A DNA stretch of 64,000 nucleotides, taken from contig CAKOTA010000002.1 of NCBI GenBank assembly GCA_934119965.1, positions 1 to 64,000 on the forward strand, read 5' to 3'. How positions within the stretch are numbered: position 1 is the stretch's first letter; every line of letters begins with the position of its first letter. The notes under the pieces were generated by a model. The model did not search any database and was not told the origin of the DNA. It worked only from the letters and a program-made list of their open reading frames with translations. The position numbers were made by a program, and so were the translations under genes. Positions 8,429-17,126 of this stretch are shown here, one piece after another. The DNA is from an uncultured Bacilli bacterium. GTDB taxonomy: Bacteria > Bacillota_I > Bacilli_A > RF39 > UBA660.

Positions 8429-8764
8429 TAATTAGTCTTTAATAACACTTTTTTGAATAAATAATTATACATTATGCAATATTAAATTTATATTTAATTT
8501 TTAGACATTTTTACATAGTGAATATTTTTTACTATCAAAAATTTCACATTACCTCTACAATATTTTGCTGTTATTTCAATTATTTTTTTCAACTGTTGTG
8601 AGATTTTTTCTTTTAGAAATTCCTACTTTGTTAAGATGTTCATAATAAACTTTTATTATTTTATCATTTTTTATCACATAAATTACAATCATACATAGTA
8701 ATTTTGAAATAATAAAAGTCAAAATATTCCTATATAAAAAAATTAGTTTATTTATAAAGCTATT

Positions 8765-8802
8765 GCAAAAAGAAGCAAATTTTATAAAATTTTTGCTTCT
8801 TT
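8765..8802 (-). terminator. Terminator of the surface-protein gene set
   Basis: A stem AAAGAAGCAAA / TTTGCTTCTTT with an AT loop is followed by Ts on the minus strand, directly after the stop codon at 8804. Confidence 0.85.
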
Positions 8803-8803
8803 A

Positions 8804-9349
8804 TTAATTATCTTCAAGTATTATTTGACCATCTATAATCGGTATGTTAGGAAAACTTGCATCCATTAATGTAAAGTTTCTAACTGGTGCTGTTGGATTT
8901 ATTATCTGCACTGTTTCTGATGCTTCAGTCATAGTAATTGATTTAACAGAATCCTCAAATGTATGACCTCCATCGCTTGATATTTGCTTATAGTATATTG
9001 CAGTACTTCCTGATTCAGCAAATGGAACATTATCAAATACAGCGTCTCCATCTTCATTAGTTGTTATTTCATTTCCAACTATTGTTCCTGTACTATCTGT
9101 TCTTATAAATTTAGCACCAACAATTTGCACTCCAGTATTAGGATCTCCTGTATCTGTTACATGAAGTGTTAATTTTCCCTTTGCACTTATTGTAAATGCA
9201 TATGTAGCAGTCCCATCCATAATGGTAACACTTTTCGGATTAAGTGTTGCCGCGTCATATCCACCAGCTACCGCTTGAGCATTATATGTTCCTGCAACAA
9301 GTTCAATACTTCCTTTACCATTTGTTATTGGGATTGTATGTCTTGCCAT
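8804..9349 (-). CDS. Cna B/SpaA-like surface-type protein without signal peptide
   Basis: A 181-aa protein of two or three prealbumin-like beta units. The first (residues 5-55) reads KGSIELVAGTYNAQAVAGGYD, the second (55-130) reads GKLTLHVTDTGDP and includes TNEDGDAVFDNVPF, and the tail carries NPTAPVRNFTLMDASFPNIP. The G-x-A-x-F-x-x-V/L-P pattern is typical of Cna-B/SpaA folds in Gram-positive surface proteins. Its base composition is visibly richer in G and C than its neighbours. No signal peptide, membrane anchor or LPxTG is present. The start has GGAGG about 12 bases upstream and overlaps the preceding gene by 25 bases, so the two are translationally linked. Confidence 0.65.
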   Translation of the reverse strand: MARHTIPITNGKGSIELVAGTYNAQAVAGGYDAATLNPKSVTIMDGTATYAFTISAKGKLTLHVTDTGDPNTGVQIVGAKFIRTDSTGTIVGNEITTNEDGDAVFDNVPFAESGSTAIYYKQISSDGGHTFEDSVKSITMTEASETVQIINPTAPVRNFTLMDASFPNIPIIDGQIILEDN

Positions 9350-9684
9350 AGTATCATCTTACCTCCTTCTATTTTTATATTTGGATAATATTTATCCTTT
9401 AATAAAATTGTAACAAGATGTTCTTTCCTTTTATTATTACCAATATTTATGCAATAAACATTATCATTCCTTGCAATTAAAGGTATTTTAACAATTGATA
9501 ATTTAGAATATATGAATAATTTATATACATCATTATTACAAATTGGTATTTTCACTTTTCCATAATTATCAGTTATTCCATCAAAAACAATTTTATTATA
9601 TTTATCTCTTAATATAATTTTTAAATTACTAGGGTTCATACTTTCGCTGCTAAAAAGTTTAATATAAATATAATCTCTTCTCAT
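9325..9684 (-). CDS. Small beta-rich protein of the surface-protein operon
   Basis: A 119-aa protein that I do not recognise by name. Most of it looks like one seven-strand beta sandwich, with NLKIILRDKYNKIVFDG, then ITDNYGKVKIPI and LFIYSKLSIVKIPL. This is compatible with a carboxypeptidase-regulatory or transthyretin-like fold. There is no signal peptide or membrane segment. GGGGTGA precedes the ATG. Its end overlaps the start of the Cna-like gene. Position and fold suggest that it belongs with the three other surface-type proteins, possibly as a partner or shorter relative of the Cna-like unit. Confidence 0.5.
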   Translation of the reverse strand: MRRDYIYIKLFSSESMNPSNLKIILRDKYNKIVFDGITDNYGKVKIPICNNDVYKLFIYSKLSIVKIPLIARNDNVYCINIGNNKRKEHLVTILLKDKYYPNIKIEGGKMILWQDIQSQ

Positions 9685-9738
9685 AATTCACCCCATTACA
9701 ATATAATTTATGAATCAAGCCTCTTTCTTGTAAAGTCA

Positions 9739-11595
9739 TTATGCCTCAACACTCCAAACTATTAATGTTGAATAATCTTCATTTTCAAACAAGTCTTTAC
9801 TGGGTTTTAAAAATAATCCTTTATCAATCGAAAATGTAATGTTACTAACATTTACATTTCCTCCATTATCATTTGATTCATATATTAATTTTTTATATGT
9901 TTTCAAAAGAGTTTCTTCATTATTAAATTTCTTAAAAAATAATGAATCTATTAATACTTTACCGGAACTCTCTATCATTGGATTTGTATAATTTAAATAT
10001 AGTTTCCAGTTAGTACTATTTATCCTACTATCAACTACAGTTACAACTGTTTCTTTTTGTTTAGGTAATATAGTTGGATTAGTTGAAGATGGTATCATAC
10101 TAAAGGTAATATTTTCTGTTGCCTTTAAAAGAGTTAACTCGCCCATAAAAGGGGTTGTTACTTTTCTCTCAGTAAAACAACTATTTAAACAAGTTGTTAT
10201 TTTAACTTTTGTATTATCTGCAATAGTAGAATCAATATTTGCTTCGAAAAAGCCATTTTCATCTGATTCTACTATTAAACTTTTATTATCATATTCTATT
10301 TTAACATTTGCATGAGGTTTTGTATGACCCGAAATAGCATCTATAGAAGATGTAATTGGATGAATATTTGTTTTATTCAACCCAATAGTCAATATTTTTA
10401 TATTCTGTAGAGTAAAACTATTTATATCTGTTAATGAACTTAATTCAGAGTCTGTGAAATTATGGGATGTAACTGTAGTATTATCTTTATTTAGTATACC
10501 TGTTATTTTAGCAGGTGTATTTTCTTTATACCAATAGAATGCTGGAGTATCATCAAGACCACAAGCAGAAGTATAGTCAAGAGCATATATCCACATATTA
10601 ATTCTACTAAAACTAAATATAAAATCTACAGGATTATTGGTATAGACTACATTTGCATTTTTGGTATAAATATTTACATATTTAGGATTATCCAGTATAA
10701 ACTTTTGGTTTACCCCTTTAAAATAAATATTATAATTATCAGTTGGTGTAGTCATATATGTGTTTATTACTGATATGCTTGCACCTTCTTTAACCATAAA
10801 ATCTCCAAATACATTCCACATCGGAACTCTTTGATGACTTTTTTCAATAAATGTAAAATTAGCCATTTCCTCTATTACAACATTTCTAGCACCATGAGTT
10901 GTAGTTATTGCAAAACCATTTCCCGTTGTTAAAAGAAATTCTGCGCCATGTCCAACTATCAAATCTAACCTATTAGTTCCATTCATAAGTTCCTTATTAG
11001 TTGTAATATTTACATTACTATTAGGGACTATTTTAATATAAGATGGTATAACATCATTAAAAAAGAAAACTGTATTTGTATTTGAACTACTTGTAATTGT
11101 TGTATTTCCTCCAATTATAATTCTATTAGAATCACATACTTTTTGTACTGAAACATTATTAGTGTCTTTTGCATCTATTATGGAATCAATAATTTTAGTT
11201 GTTCCATAATAATTACATGAAAGTTCTATTCCACTAAAATTTATATTATTATATTCTATCACCACATTAGAATAATTTGGATGCGATGGAACATATACAA
11301 CTCCATAATTATGAGAAGATATGATATTCATATTTTTTAATATAATCCTTTTATTTGCTGTACTTACTTTTATAACCGTTTCTTCTGAACTCAGATTATT
11401 TGTATAAGTATATTTTGTATTATTATATGTTCCATCAATTGTTACTTTACTTTTATTGCTATTTATAACAAAACCACTTGTTGCAGTAATATCACTTCCT
11501 AAATAAATGTAATTATAATTATTTTCTTCACTTAATACCTGTTTTAATTCTTCATTGTTATTTATTACAACAGTATTATCATTTATTATTTGCAT
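9739..11595 (-). CDS. Adhesin with pectate-lyase-like repeats, Ig-like and WxL-like domains
   Basis: A 618-aa protein. Residues 1-340 form a right-handed parallel beta-helix of the pectate-lyase-like adhesive type, opening NDNTVVINNNEELKQVL and rich in short Asn/Ile/Val turns. About 415-480 is an Ig-like unit (HANVKIEYDNKSLIV, DENGFFEANI). The C-terminal 120 residues look WxL-like, with WKL in TNWKLYLNY and the ending STLIVWSVEA. WxL domains bind the Gram-positive wall noncovalently. Oddly there is no signal peptide: the start at 11595 (AAAGGAAAG upstream) leads straight into the beta-helix. It lies between the collagen-like gene and the small beta protein, all in one direction. Confidence 0.65.
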   Translation of the reverse strand: MQIINDNTVVINNNEELKQVLSEENNYNYIYLGSDITATSGFVINSNKSKVTIDGTYNNTKYTYTNNLSSEETVIKVSTANKRIILKNMNIISSHNYGVVYVPSHPNYSNVVIEYNNINFSGIELSCNYYGTTKIIDSIIDAKDTNNVSVQKVCDSNRIIIGGNTTITSSSNTNTVFFFNDVIPSYIKIVPNSNVNITTNKELMNGTNRLDLIVGHGAEFLLTTGNGFAITTTHGARNVVIEEMANFTFIEKSHQRVPMWNVFGDFMVKEGASISVINTYMTTPTDNYNIYFKGVNQKFILDNPKYVNIYTKNANVVYTNNPVDFIFSFSRINMWIYALDYTSACGLDDTPAFYWYKENTPAKITGILNKDNTTVTSHNFTDSELSSLTDINSFTLQNIKILTIGLNKTNIHPITSSIDAISGHTKPHANVKIEYDNKSLIVESDENGFFEANIDSTIADNTKVKITTCLNSCFTERKVTTPFMGELTLLKATENITFSMIPSSTNPTILPKQKETVVTVVDSRINSTNWKLYLNYTNPMIESSGKVLIDSLFFKKFNNEETLLKTYKKLIYESNDNGGNVNVSNITFSIDKGLFLKPSKDLFENEDYSTLIVWSVEA

Positions 11596-11661
11596 ATCAT
11601 CACTTTCCTTTACCATATTTTATGACTCATATTAACTTTGAAATAATTAATTCATAACAAA

Positions 11662-11683
11662 AAGAGCAGAAATATCTACTCTT
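11662..11683 (-). terminator. Terminator after the collagen-like gene
   Basis: An 8-bp stem (AAGAGTAG / CTGCTCTT, one wobble) with loop ATATTT is followed by TTTGTT on the minus strand and overlaps the collagen-like gene's stop codon. It implies that the adhesin downstream needs read-through or its own promoter. Confidence 0.65.
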
Positions 11684-12806
11684 AATGTATTTTGGTAACA
11701 CTTAACACTGCACTAGTGCTTCCATTAAATATCATATTAACAGTCATAGATGGCTTTACATTTAATGTAACAAGATCATCCTTATTAAGGGATACAATAG
11801 TTGAACCACTTATACAATTAATTATTTGTGCTTGAAATTCACTTGTTGTATTCGTTGCTGGTTGTAGTATGTCATTTGCTCTTACAGACGTTGTTAAAGA
11901 ACAATCTTCGTTTGTTGCTCCACATAATGAATATGAAATAAGATAAACACCATTTTCTTTTATTTTTATTGAATTGTTGTCTGGATATTCTGTGAGAAAT
12001 GCAGTTCCTTTTTCAGGTAGAGGAATTATAGTATCAATTCCTTGTGGTAAGTTAAGTTGCGTATTAGTCATTGAATATCTAATTCCATAAGAGGATACAA
12101 ATTCTGTTCCTGGCGGACCTGCTGGACCCTGTGGACCTCTTTCTCCAATGTCGCCTTTTTCGCCTTTTGGAATTAAAAAAGCTAAATGATGTACCCAATT
12201 TTCAAAGGTATCCATAACTTGTGCTGGTTCTCCAGGTTCTAAAGTTTCTGTTTCATCTATGGTAATATGTTCTGTTCTTCCTATTTCTCCTGGTAATCCC
12301 CTTGGTCCAATATCACCCTTTTCTCCTTTTGGTATTTTAAATTCTAAAACCACATCAACAGGTGTTCCAACATTTATAACTTCTGCTTCTTCTGTTGGTT
12401 CTATTGTTTCAATATTTCCAATTTGAATAGTAGAAGGTCCTTGGTCACCTCTTTCTCCTTTTATTCCTTGTGGACCAATATCACCTTTTTCACCCTTCGG
12501 TCCAGGTATTCCTTGTGGGCCAATTTTTCCTTCTAATCCCTGTTGTCCCCTAGGTATTTTAAAATTCAAAATAACATCTTCAATCGTTCCAACATTTTCT
12601 ACTTTAGCTTCTTCAAATGGTTCTATTGTTTCTGTAATTCCAACATCAATACTAGCTGGTCCAGGTATTCCTCTATCTCCCTGTGGACCAACATTGCCTT
12701 GTTCTCCTTTTGGTCCTGTAGGGCCTTGAACATAACACAATTGATATTTTTTTCTTTCTTCTTCAATTTTTTTTCTTATTCTTTCCCAATCATTACAATT
12801 ATTCAT
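11682..12806 (-). CDS. Collagen-like protein with C1q/BclA-type C-terminal domain
   Basis: A 374-aa protein with four Gly-X-Y tracts (residues 28-50, 87-124, 161-176, 215-233). They are rich in GPQG, KGEKGDIG and PGP triplets and are separated by three related beta modules of about 36 residues, each opening like IDVGITETIEP and closing F-K-IP-R/K-G. The C-terminal 135 residues are a jelly-roll-like domain of the BclA/C1q type (YGIRYSMTNTQLNLP, ENGVYLISYSLCGATNEDC). The N-terminus is charged, with Cys4 and Cys24 and no signal peptide. Trimeric collagen-like filaments of this plan coat spores or cells. A strong AAAGGAGG precedes the ATG. It is the first gene of the surface set. Confidence 0.8.
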   Translation of the reverse strand: MNNCNDWERIRKKIEEERKKYQLCYVQGPTGPKGEQGNVGPQGDRGIPGPASIDVGITETIEPFEEAKVENVGTIEDVILNFKIPRGQQGLEGKIGPQGIPGPKGEKGDIGPQGIKGERGDQGPSTIQIGNIETIEPTEEAEVINVGTPVDVVLEFKIPKGEKGDIGPRGLPGEIGRTEHITIDETETLEPGEPAQVMDTFENWVHHLAFLIPKGEKGDIGERGPQGPAGPPGTEFVSSYGIRYSMTNTQLNLPQGIDTIIPLPEKGTAFLTEYPDNNSIKIKENGVYLISYSLCGATNEDCSLTTSVRANDILQPATNTTSEFQAQIINCISGSTIVSLNKDDLVTLNVKPSMTVNMIFNGSTSAVLSVTKIH

Positions 12807-13019
12807 TATACATCCTCCTTTATTTTTTTAAGATTAATTCTCAATTTTAATTTTCCTATTTTAATTTATGAAGATACTTTTAAAATGTATAATGAATATA
12901 TAATAAAATATTAATACAATAATCTTAATAATCTTCATACAACGTAGATTCTACATTAATTACTTCATTTATTAATTCATTGTATGTTTTTTTCTTGATA
13001 TATATACTTCATTCTTTTA

Positions 13020-13157
13020 CTAATTTTTCAAGAATTTCTCGATAGGTGAATCAATAGTTAATTCTTCTTCATTAAAAATATTTTTAATATGTGAACTTAT
13101 ATTTTGTTTAATTGCATAACATAAGTCTGCTATCTGTTGTTGTGATAACCATACCAT
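13020..13157 (-). pseudogene. RhuM-family relic
   Basis: Forty-five codons from ATG to TAG encode MVWLSQQQIADLCYAIKQ followed by NISSHIKNIFNEEEL. This closely resembles the N-terminal DNA-binding part of RhuM/virulence proteins (VWLTQ-IAELF, then ISxHIKNIF-E-EL). Full-length RhuM proteins run to about 300 residues, so this is a truncated relic. A further short in-frame fragment (coding for KKTYNELINEVINVESTLYED) lies lower, near 12930-13000. The rest of 12807-13382 is AT-rich and holds no other gene I can support. Confidence 0.7.
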
Positions 13158-13255
13158 TTTATCTTTAATTTTTGTATCTTTTTTTTACAATCTTCTAATT
13201 GATATATTAAAATTTTATTTTTTATCCCATTAAAAAACTATTTTTTTAAATTTAA

Positions 13256-13289
13256 AAGGTGTCAACACATTATTTCTCGTTCACACCTT
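13256..13289 (-). terminator. Terminator of secA
   Basis: A stem AAGGTGT / ACACCTT with a 20-base loop is followed by TTAAATTT on the minus strand, about 90 bases after the secA stop. The loop is long and the T-run modest. Confidence 0.5.
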
Positions 13290-13382
13290 ATTTTACTACA
13301 AATTTTCAAGATTTTGTGGACAAGCTATGAAACCTGAACCAACTTGATAATTTTTAAATTTTAAATATTTCCTTATTTTATG

Positions 13383-15875
13383 CTACTTTCCACAGCATTG
13401 TTTGTATTTTTTTCCCGAACCACAAGGACAAGGTTCATTTCTACCAATCTTATTTACTTGTTTTGGAGTGGCTTTCTTAACTTTTGTATTATCATTAACA
13501 GCTACACCTTTTATTACTTGTTTTCTTTCTGTATTTTGTCTTATTTCAGCTTTAATTAAAAATAAAGTTATCTCCTTATCAATTGTATTTAACAATTCGT
13601 CATATAATTCAAATCCCTCTGTAGTATAAGCTCTTAATGGATCAACTTGAGCATATCCTCTAAGACCAATACCTTCGCGTAAATTTGACATTGTATTAAT
13701 GTGATCCATCCATCTAGTATCTATAACTCTTAAAGAAATAGCTTTTTCAAATTCATTCCTTATTTCTTCAGGAACATCTTCAAGTTTTTCTTCATATTCA
13801 GAAATTACTTTTTCTATTAGATATTCAACTAATTCTTTTTCATTTTTATCTTTAATATCTTCCATACTAAGTTTATTTTTCAATAATTGTTCATTAACAA
13901 ACTCCAATATTTCAAATAAATCATTATCAGTTAAATATCCCTCTGGAGCAATATGAGAATTTACTAAATTATCAATAAAATTTCTAAAATTTTCTAATAC
14001 TTGATCGTGAATTGAATCGCAATCTAAAATTTCATTTCTTTTATCATAAATATATTCTCTTTGTTGATTAATAACATCATCATATTGTAATACGGCTTTA
14101 CGCATATCAAAGTTATTACCTTCAACTTGTTTTTGAGCAGATTCAATAGATTTAGAAACAAACTTCAATCTTATTGACATATCTTCATCAGCGCCAATTT
14201 TTGAAAGCATTGCTTTAGTTCTATCTCCACCGAATCTAACCATTAAGTCATCTTCAAACGAAACACAGAATTGTGACATTCCAGGGTCTCCTTGTCTACC
14301 AGAACGACCTCTTAATTGGTTATCAATACGTCTAGATTCATGTCTTTCAGTACCAATAACACATAAACCACCTAAATCTCTAACTTCGTCAGTTAATTTA
14401 ATGTCAGTTCCACGACCGGCCATATTTGTAGCAATTGTAACTGCTCCCTTTTCACCAGCTTTAGCAATTATTTCAGCTTCACGAGCATTATTTTTAGCAT
14501 TTAATACTTCGTGAGGAATATGTTCTTTCTTTAACATCGAACTCAACAATTCACTAGTTTCAACAGCTATAGTACCGACTAATACTGGTTGACCTTTTGC
14601 GTGTCTTTCTTTTATTTCATTTATTATAGCTTTATATTTACCTCTTTTAGTAGTAAAGATTAAATCTTCATAATCTTTTCTTATTACTTCCTTATTTGTT
14701 GGAATTGTAATTACATACATATTGTATATTTCTCTAAATTCTTCTTCTTCGGTTTTGGCTGTACCTGTCATACCAGACAATTTATTATACATTCTAAATA
14801 AATTTTGGAAAGTAATAGTTGCTAAAGTACGAGTTTCTTGTTCGATTGAAACACCTTCTTTAGCTTCGATTGCTTGATGTAATCCGTCTGAGTAACTACG
14901 ACCAGCCATCAAACGACCAGTAAATGGATCAACAATTATAATTTTGTCATCAGCAACAACATAATCAAAATCTTTTTTCATTGCATAATTTGCTTTTAAA
15001 GCTTGATTAATATAGTGAACTAAGTTAGCATTATTTATGTCATATAAATTACTCAAATTGAAATATTTTTCTCCTAATTCAATTCCTTTTTGATCTAAAG
15101 TAACTACTTTTGTTTTCTCATCATAGATATAGCCATTGTTCTCCTTTAATTTTTTTACAAATTTATCGGCATCAATATACAAATTAGCAGATTCCATCTT
15201 TCCACCAGATATAATAAGTGGTGTTCTTGCTTCATCTATTAATACTGAGTCAACTTCATCAATGATAACAAAGTTTAATGGTCTTTGAACTCTATTTTCA
15301 GCCTTAACAACCATATTATCTCTTAAATAATCAAATCCTAATTCATTGTTTGTTGTATATAAAATATCACAATTATATGCTTCTTTTTTTTCTTTTGCGC
15401 TACTTTCTCTAAAGTTAACACCAACTGTTAATCCTAAAAATCTGTAAATATTTCCCATCCAGTTAGCATCTCTTTCAGCCAAGTATTCATTAACTGTAAT
15501 TATATGTACACCTTTTCCTTCTAAGGCATTTAGATAAGCTGGCATTGTTGATGTTAAAGTTTTACCTTCACCTGTTTTCATTTCGGCAATATTACCTTCA
15601 TGGATTGCTAAACCACCTAAAATTTGAACATAATATGGTTTTTCGCCAATTACTCTATAAGCAGCCTCTCTAGCAACGGCAAAAGCTTCTACTTTAATAT
15701 CATCTAAAGTTTCTCCGTTAGCAAGTCTTATTTTAAATTCTTCTGTTTTTCCTTTTAATTCTTCATCGCTTAATTTTGAAATAGTTTCATCTAAATTAAT
15801 TACTTCATCGGCAATTGATTTGAATTTTTCTAATTCTTTATATTCATGATTGAATATTTTTTTTAAAATACTCAT
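13383..15875 (-). CDS. secA: SecA preprotein translocase ATPase
   Basis: The 830-aa motor drives secretory proteins through SecYEG. Walker A is GEGKT in AEMKTGEGKTLTSTMPA near residue 100, Walker B is VIIDEVDSVLIDEARTPL near 205, and the second helicase lobe has NMAGRGTDI and QLRGRSGRQGDPG. The C-terminal SEC-C zinc motif is RNEPCPCGSGKKYKQCC. The length is normal for Bacillota. AAAGGAATG precedes the ATG. It follows hpf in the same direction, the conserved hpf-secA order, but a terminator lies between them. Confidence 0.98.
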   Translation of the reverse strand: MSILKKIFNHEYKELEKFKSIADEVINLDETISKLSDEELKGKTEEFKIRLANGETLDDIKVEAFAVAREAAYRVIGEKPYYVQILGGLAIHEGNIAEMKTGEGKTLTSTMPAYLNALEGKGVHIITVNEYLAERDANWMGNIYRFLGLTVGVNFRESSAKEKKEAYNCDILYTTNNELGFDYLRDNMVVKAENRVQRPLNFVIIDEVDSVLIDEARTPLIISGGKMESANLYIDADKFVKKLKENNGYIYDEKTKVVTLDQKGIELGEKYFNLSNLYDINNANLVHYINQALKANYAMKKDFDYVVADDKIIIVDPFTGRLMAGRSYSDGLHQAIEAKEGVSIEQETRTLATITFQNLFRMYNKLSGMTGTAKTEEEEFREIYNMYVITIPTNKEVIRKDYEDLIFTTKRGKYKAIINEIKERHAKGQPVLVGTIAVETSELLSSMLKKEHIPHEVLNAKNNAREAEIIAKAGEKGAVTIATNMAGRGTDIKLTDEVRDLGGLCVIGTERHESRRIDNQLRGRSGRQGDPGMSQFCVSFEDDLMVRFGGDRTKAMLSKIGADEDMSIRLKFVSKSIESAQKQVEGNNFDMRKAVLQYDDVINQQREYIYDKRNEILDCDSIHDQVLENFRNFIDNLVNSHIAPEGYLTDNDLFEILEFVNEQLLKNKLSMEDIKDKNEKELVEYLIEKVISEYEEKLEDVPEEIRNEFEKAISLRVIDTRWMDHINTMSNLREGIGLRGYAQVDPLRAYTTEGFELYDELLNTIDKEITLFLIKAEIRQNTERKQVIKGVAVNDNTKVKKATPKQVNKIGRNEPCPCGSGKKYKQCCGK

Positions 15876-15949
15876 TTTATCATTCCTTTCACATAATATA
15901 TTTTATCAAATTTAAAGGAAAAATAATAGTAATTTTAAGAAAAAAATAA

Positions 15950-15973
15950 AGGTTATCTTAAAACAGATAACCT
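15950..15973 (-). terminator. Terminator of hpf
   Basis: A 9-bp stem (AGGTTATCT / AGATAACCT) with loop GTTTTA is followed on the minus strand by TTATTTTTTT. It starts 8 bases after the hpf stop. Confidence 0.9.
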
Positions 15974-15980
15974 AATCAAT

Positions 15981-16511
15981 TTATTTCATTTCAATTATTC
16001 CATAATTTCCATCTTTTCTTTTATATAGTACTGCATTTGTATCAGTATCTGAATCTTTAAAGATGAAGAATTCATGACCTAATAAATCCATTTGTAGAAT
16101 TGCTTCTTCTTCACTCATTGGTTTCATATCAATTGATTTTCTTTTTACTATTGTTTCTGGACTTTCTTCCATTTCTTCAACTTCAAAATCAATGAATAAA
16201 TCGAATTTTTCTCTATTATTTTTTTGTTTTATTTTTGTTTTATTTTTTCTTATTTGTCTTTCTAGTTTGTCGACAGCTAAATCAATAGATGAATACAAGT
16301 CTTTATTACTTTCTTCAACTCTTAATATAGCTTTTTTAATTGGTATAGTTATTTCAACAGTTTGGTCAATTCCTTTTGTTTTTACAACGATATTCGCATT
16401 AATCTCTTCTGGATTTTCAAAATACTTATCTAATTTTTGAACCTTACCCTCCAAATAACTTTTGATAGCATCTGTTATTTCAATTTTGCTACCACGAATG
16501 TTTAATTTCAT
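15981..16511 (-). CDS. hpf: Long-form ribosome hibernation-promoting factor
   Basis: The 176-aa protein has the S30AE/YfiA beta-alpha domain (residues 1-100: MKLNIRGSKIEITDAIKSYL) that binds the decoding centre. A linker follows, and then the C-terminal dimerisation domain (about 120-176: PMSEEEAILQMDLLGHEFF) that joins two ribosomes into 100S dimers in stationary phase. The length matches the long form of Bacillota. The start at 16511 uses AAAGGTGGG about 8 bases upstream; the earlier in-frame ATG overlaps that site. It is followed by its own terminator and then secA. Confidence 0.95.
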   Translation of the reverse strand: MKLNIRGSKIEITDAIKSYLEGKVQKLDKYFENPEEINANIVVKTKGIDQTVEITIPIKKAILRVEESNKDLYSSIDLAVDKLERQIRKNKTKIKQKNNREKFDLFIDFEVEEMEESPETIVKRKSIDMKPMSEEEAILQMDLLGHEFFIFKDSDTDTNAVLYKRKDGNYGIIEMK

Positions 16512-16578
16512 CAACATCCCACCTTTCAATTATATTATAACATTTAATAAATTTTTTTCAACTTTTTTCACATAAAAA

Positions 16579-16597
16579 CCACTTTATACTAAAGTGG
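16579..16597 (-). terminator. Terminator of the cold-shock gene
   Basis: A stem CCACTTTA / TAAAGTGG with a 3-base loop is followed by TTTTTATG on the minus strand. The stem contains the last codons and the stop of the csp gene. Confidence 0.85.
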
Positions 16598-16799
16598 CCT
16601 TTATTTCGACTACGTTTTTCGCTTGAAGTCCTTTATCAGTTTGTACTAGTTCAAATTCAACATATTGACCTTCTACTAGGGTTTTATATCCTTCTGATAA
16701 AATAGAAGAATAATGAACAAAGATATCTTCTTTATCATTGTATTCAATAAAACCAAAGCCTTTATCGTTGTTAAACCATTTGACTTTACCACGTAACAT
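16584..16799 (-). CDS. csp: Cold-shock protein (CspA family)
   Basis: The 71-aa OB-fold single-strand nucleic-acid chaperone begins MLRGKVKWFNNDKGFGFIEY, carrying RNP1 (KGFGFI), then RNP2 (EDIFVHYS). It binds RNA and single-stranded DNA and melts secondary structure in the cold or during growth. GGGAGG lies about 11 bases before the ATG. An in-frame upstream extension exists but has none of the family's sequence and is the leader. It is a single-gene unit with its own promoter (-35 TTGAAT, 17 bases, -10 TATAAT) and terminator. Confidence 0.93.
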   Translation of the reverse strand: MLRGKVKWFNNDKGFGFIEYNDKEDIFVHYSSILSEGYKTLVEGQYVEFELVQTDKGLQAKNVVEIKATLV

Positions 16800-16838
16800 A
16801 TTCACATCTCCCTCCCAGTAAATCTTGCTTACAAATAT

Positions 16839-16867
16839 ATTATACTTTTCAAAGCACGAGGATTCAA
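16839..16867 (-). promoter_or_regulatory. Promoter of the cold-shock gene
   Basis: The minus strand shows TTGAAT, a 17-base spacer and TATAAT. It leaves a leader of about 35 bases before the csp start. Nothing else is seen between here and the agrB promoter. Confidence 0.7.
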
Positions 16868-17097
16868 CATAATTCATACTACAAATTCCGACATTACTTG
16901 CAAGTTTTCATTTTGTGCCTCAAGCGTAAGCAAATCGATTATATCAAAACTAGTTATTTTAATTGAATATTTCGTTCCAATAGTTTCTTTTTATGTCTAA
17001 AAGGTAGTTTTTTCGACATTTTTCTCATTTTTTAGGCATTATAGCCAAAATATCCACCCCATTAATCTAATATTCATTCGTCAAACATTTTTTTATG

Positions 17098-17103
17098 TAT
17101 AAT
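17098..17103 (+). promoter_or_regulatory. -10 element of agrBD with no good -35
   Basis: A perfect TATAAT stands 23 bases before the agrB ATG, but at 16-18 bases upstream there is only ATTCGT-like sequence. A weak -35 is what one expects at a promoter activated by a LytTR regulator such as AgrA. I could not identify a clean pair of AgrA sites. Confidence 0.5.
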
Positions 17104-17126
17104 TCAAAATAGATGTGAGGTGTGCT

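Noticed and set aside
8440..8760. Small coding frames in the gap before the Cna-like gene
   Set aside because: Only fragments under 25 codons without ribosome-binding sites are present.
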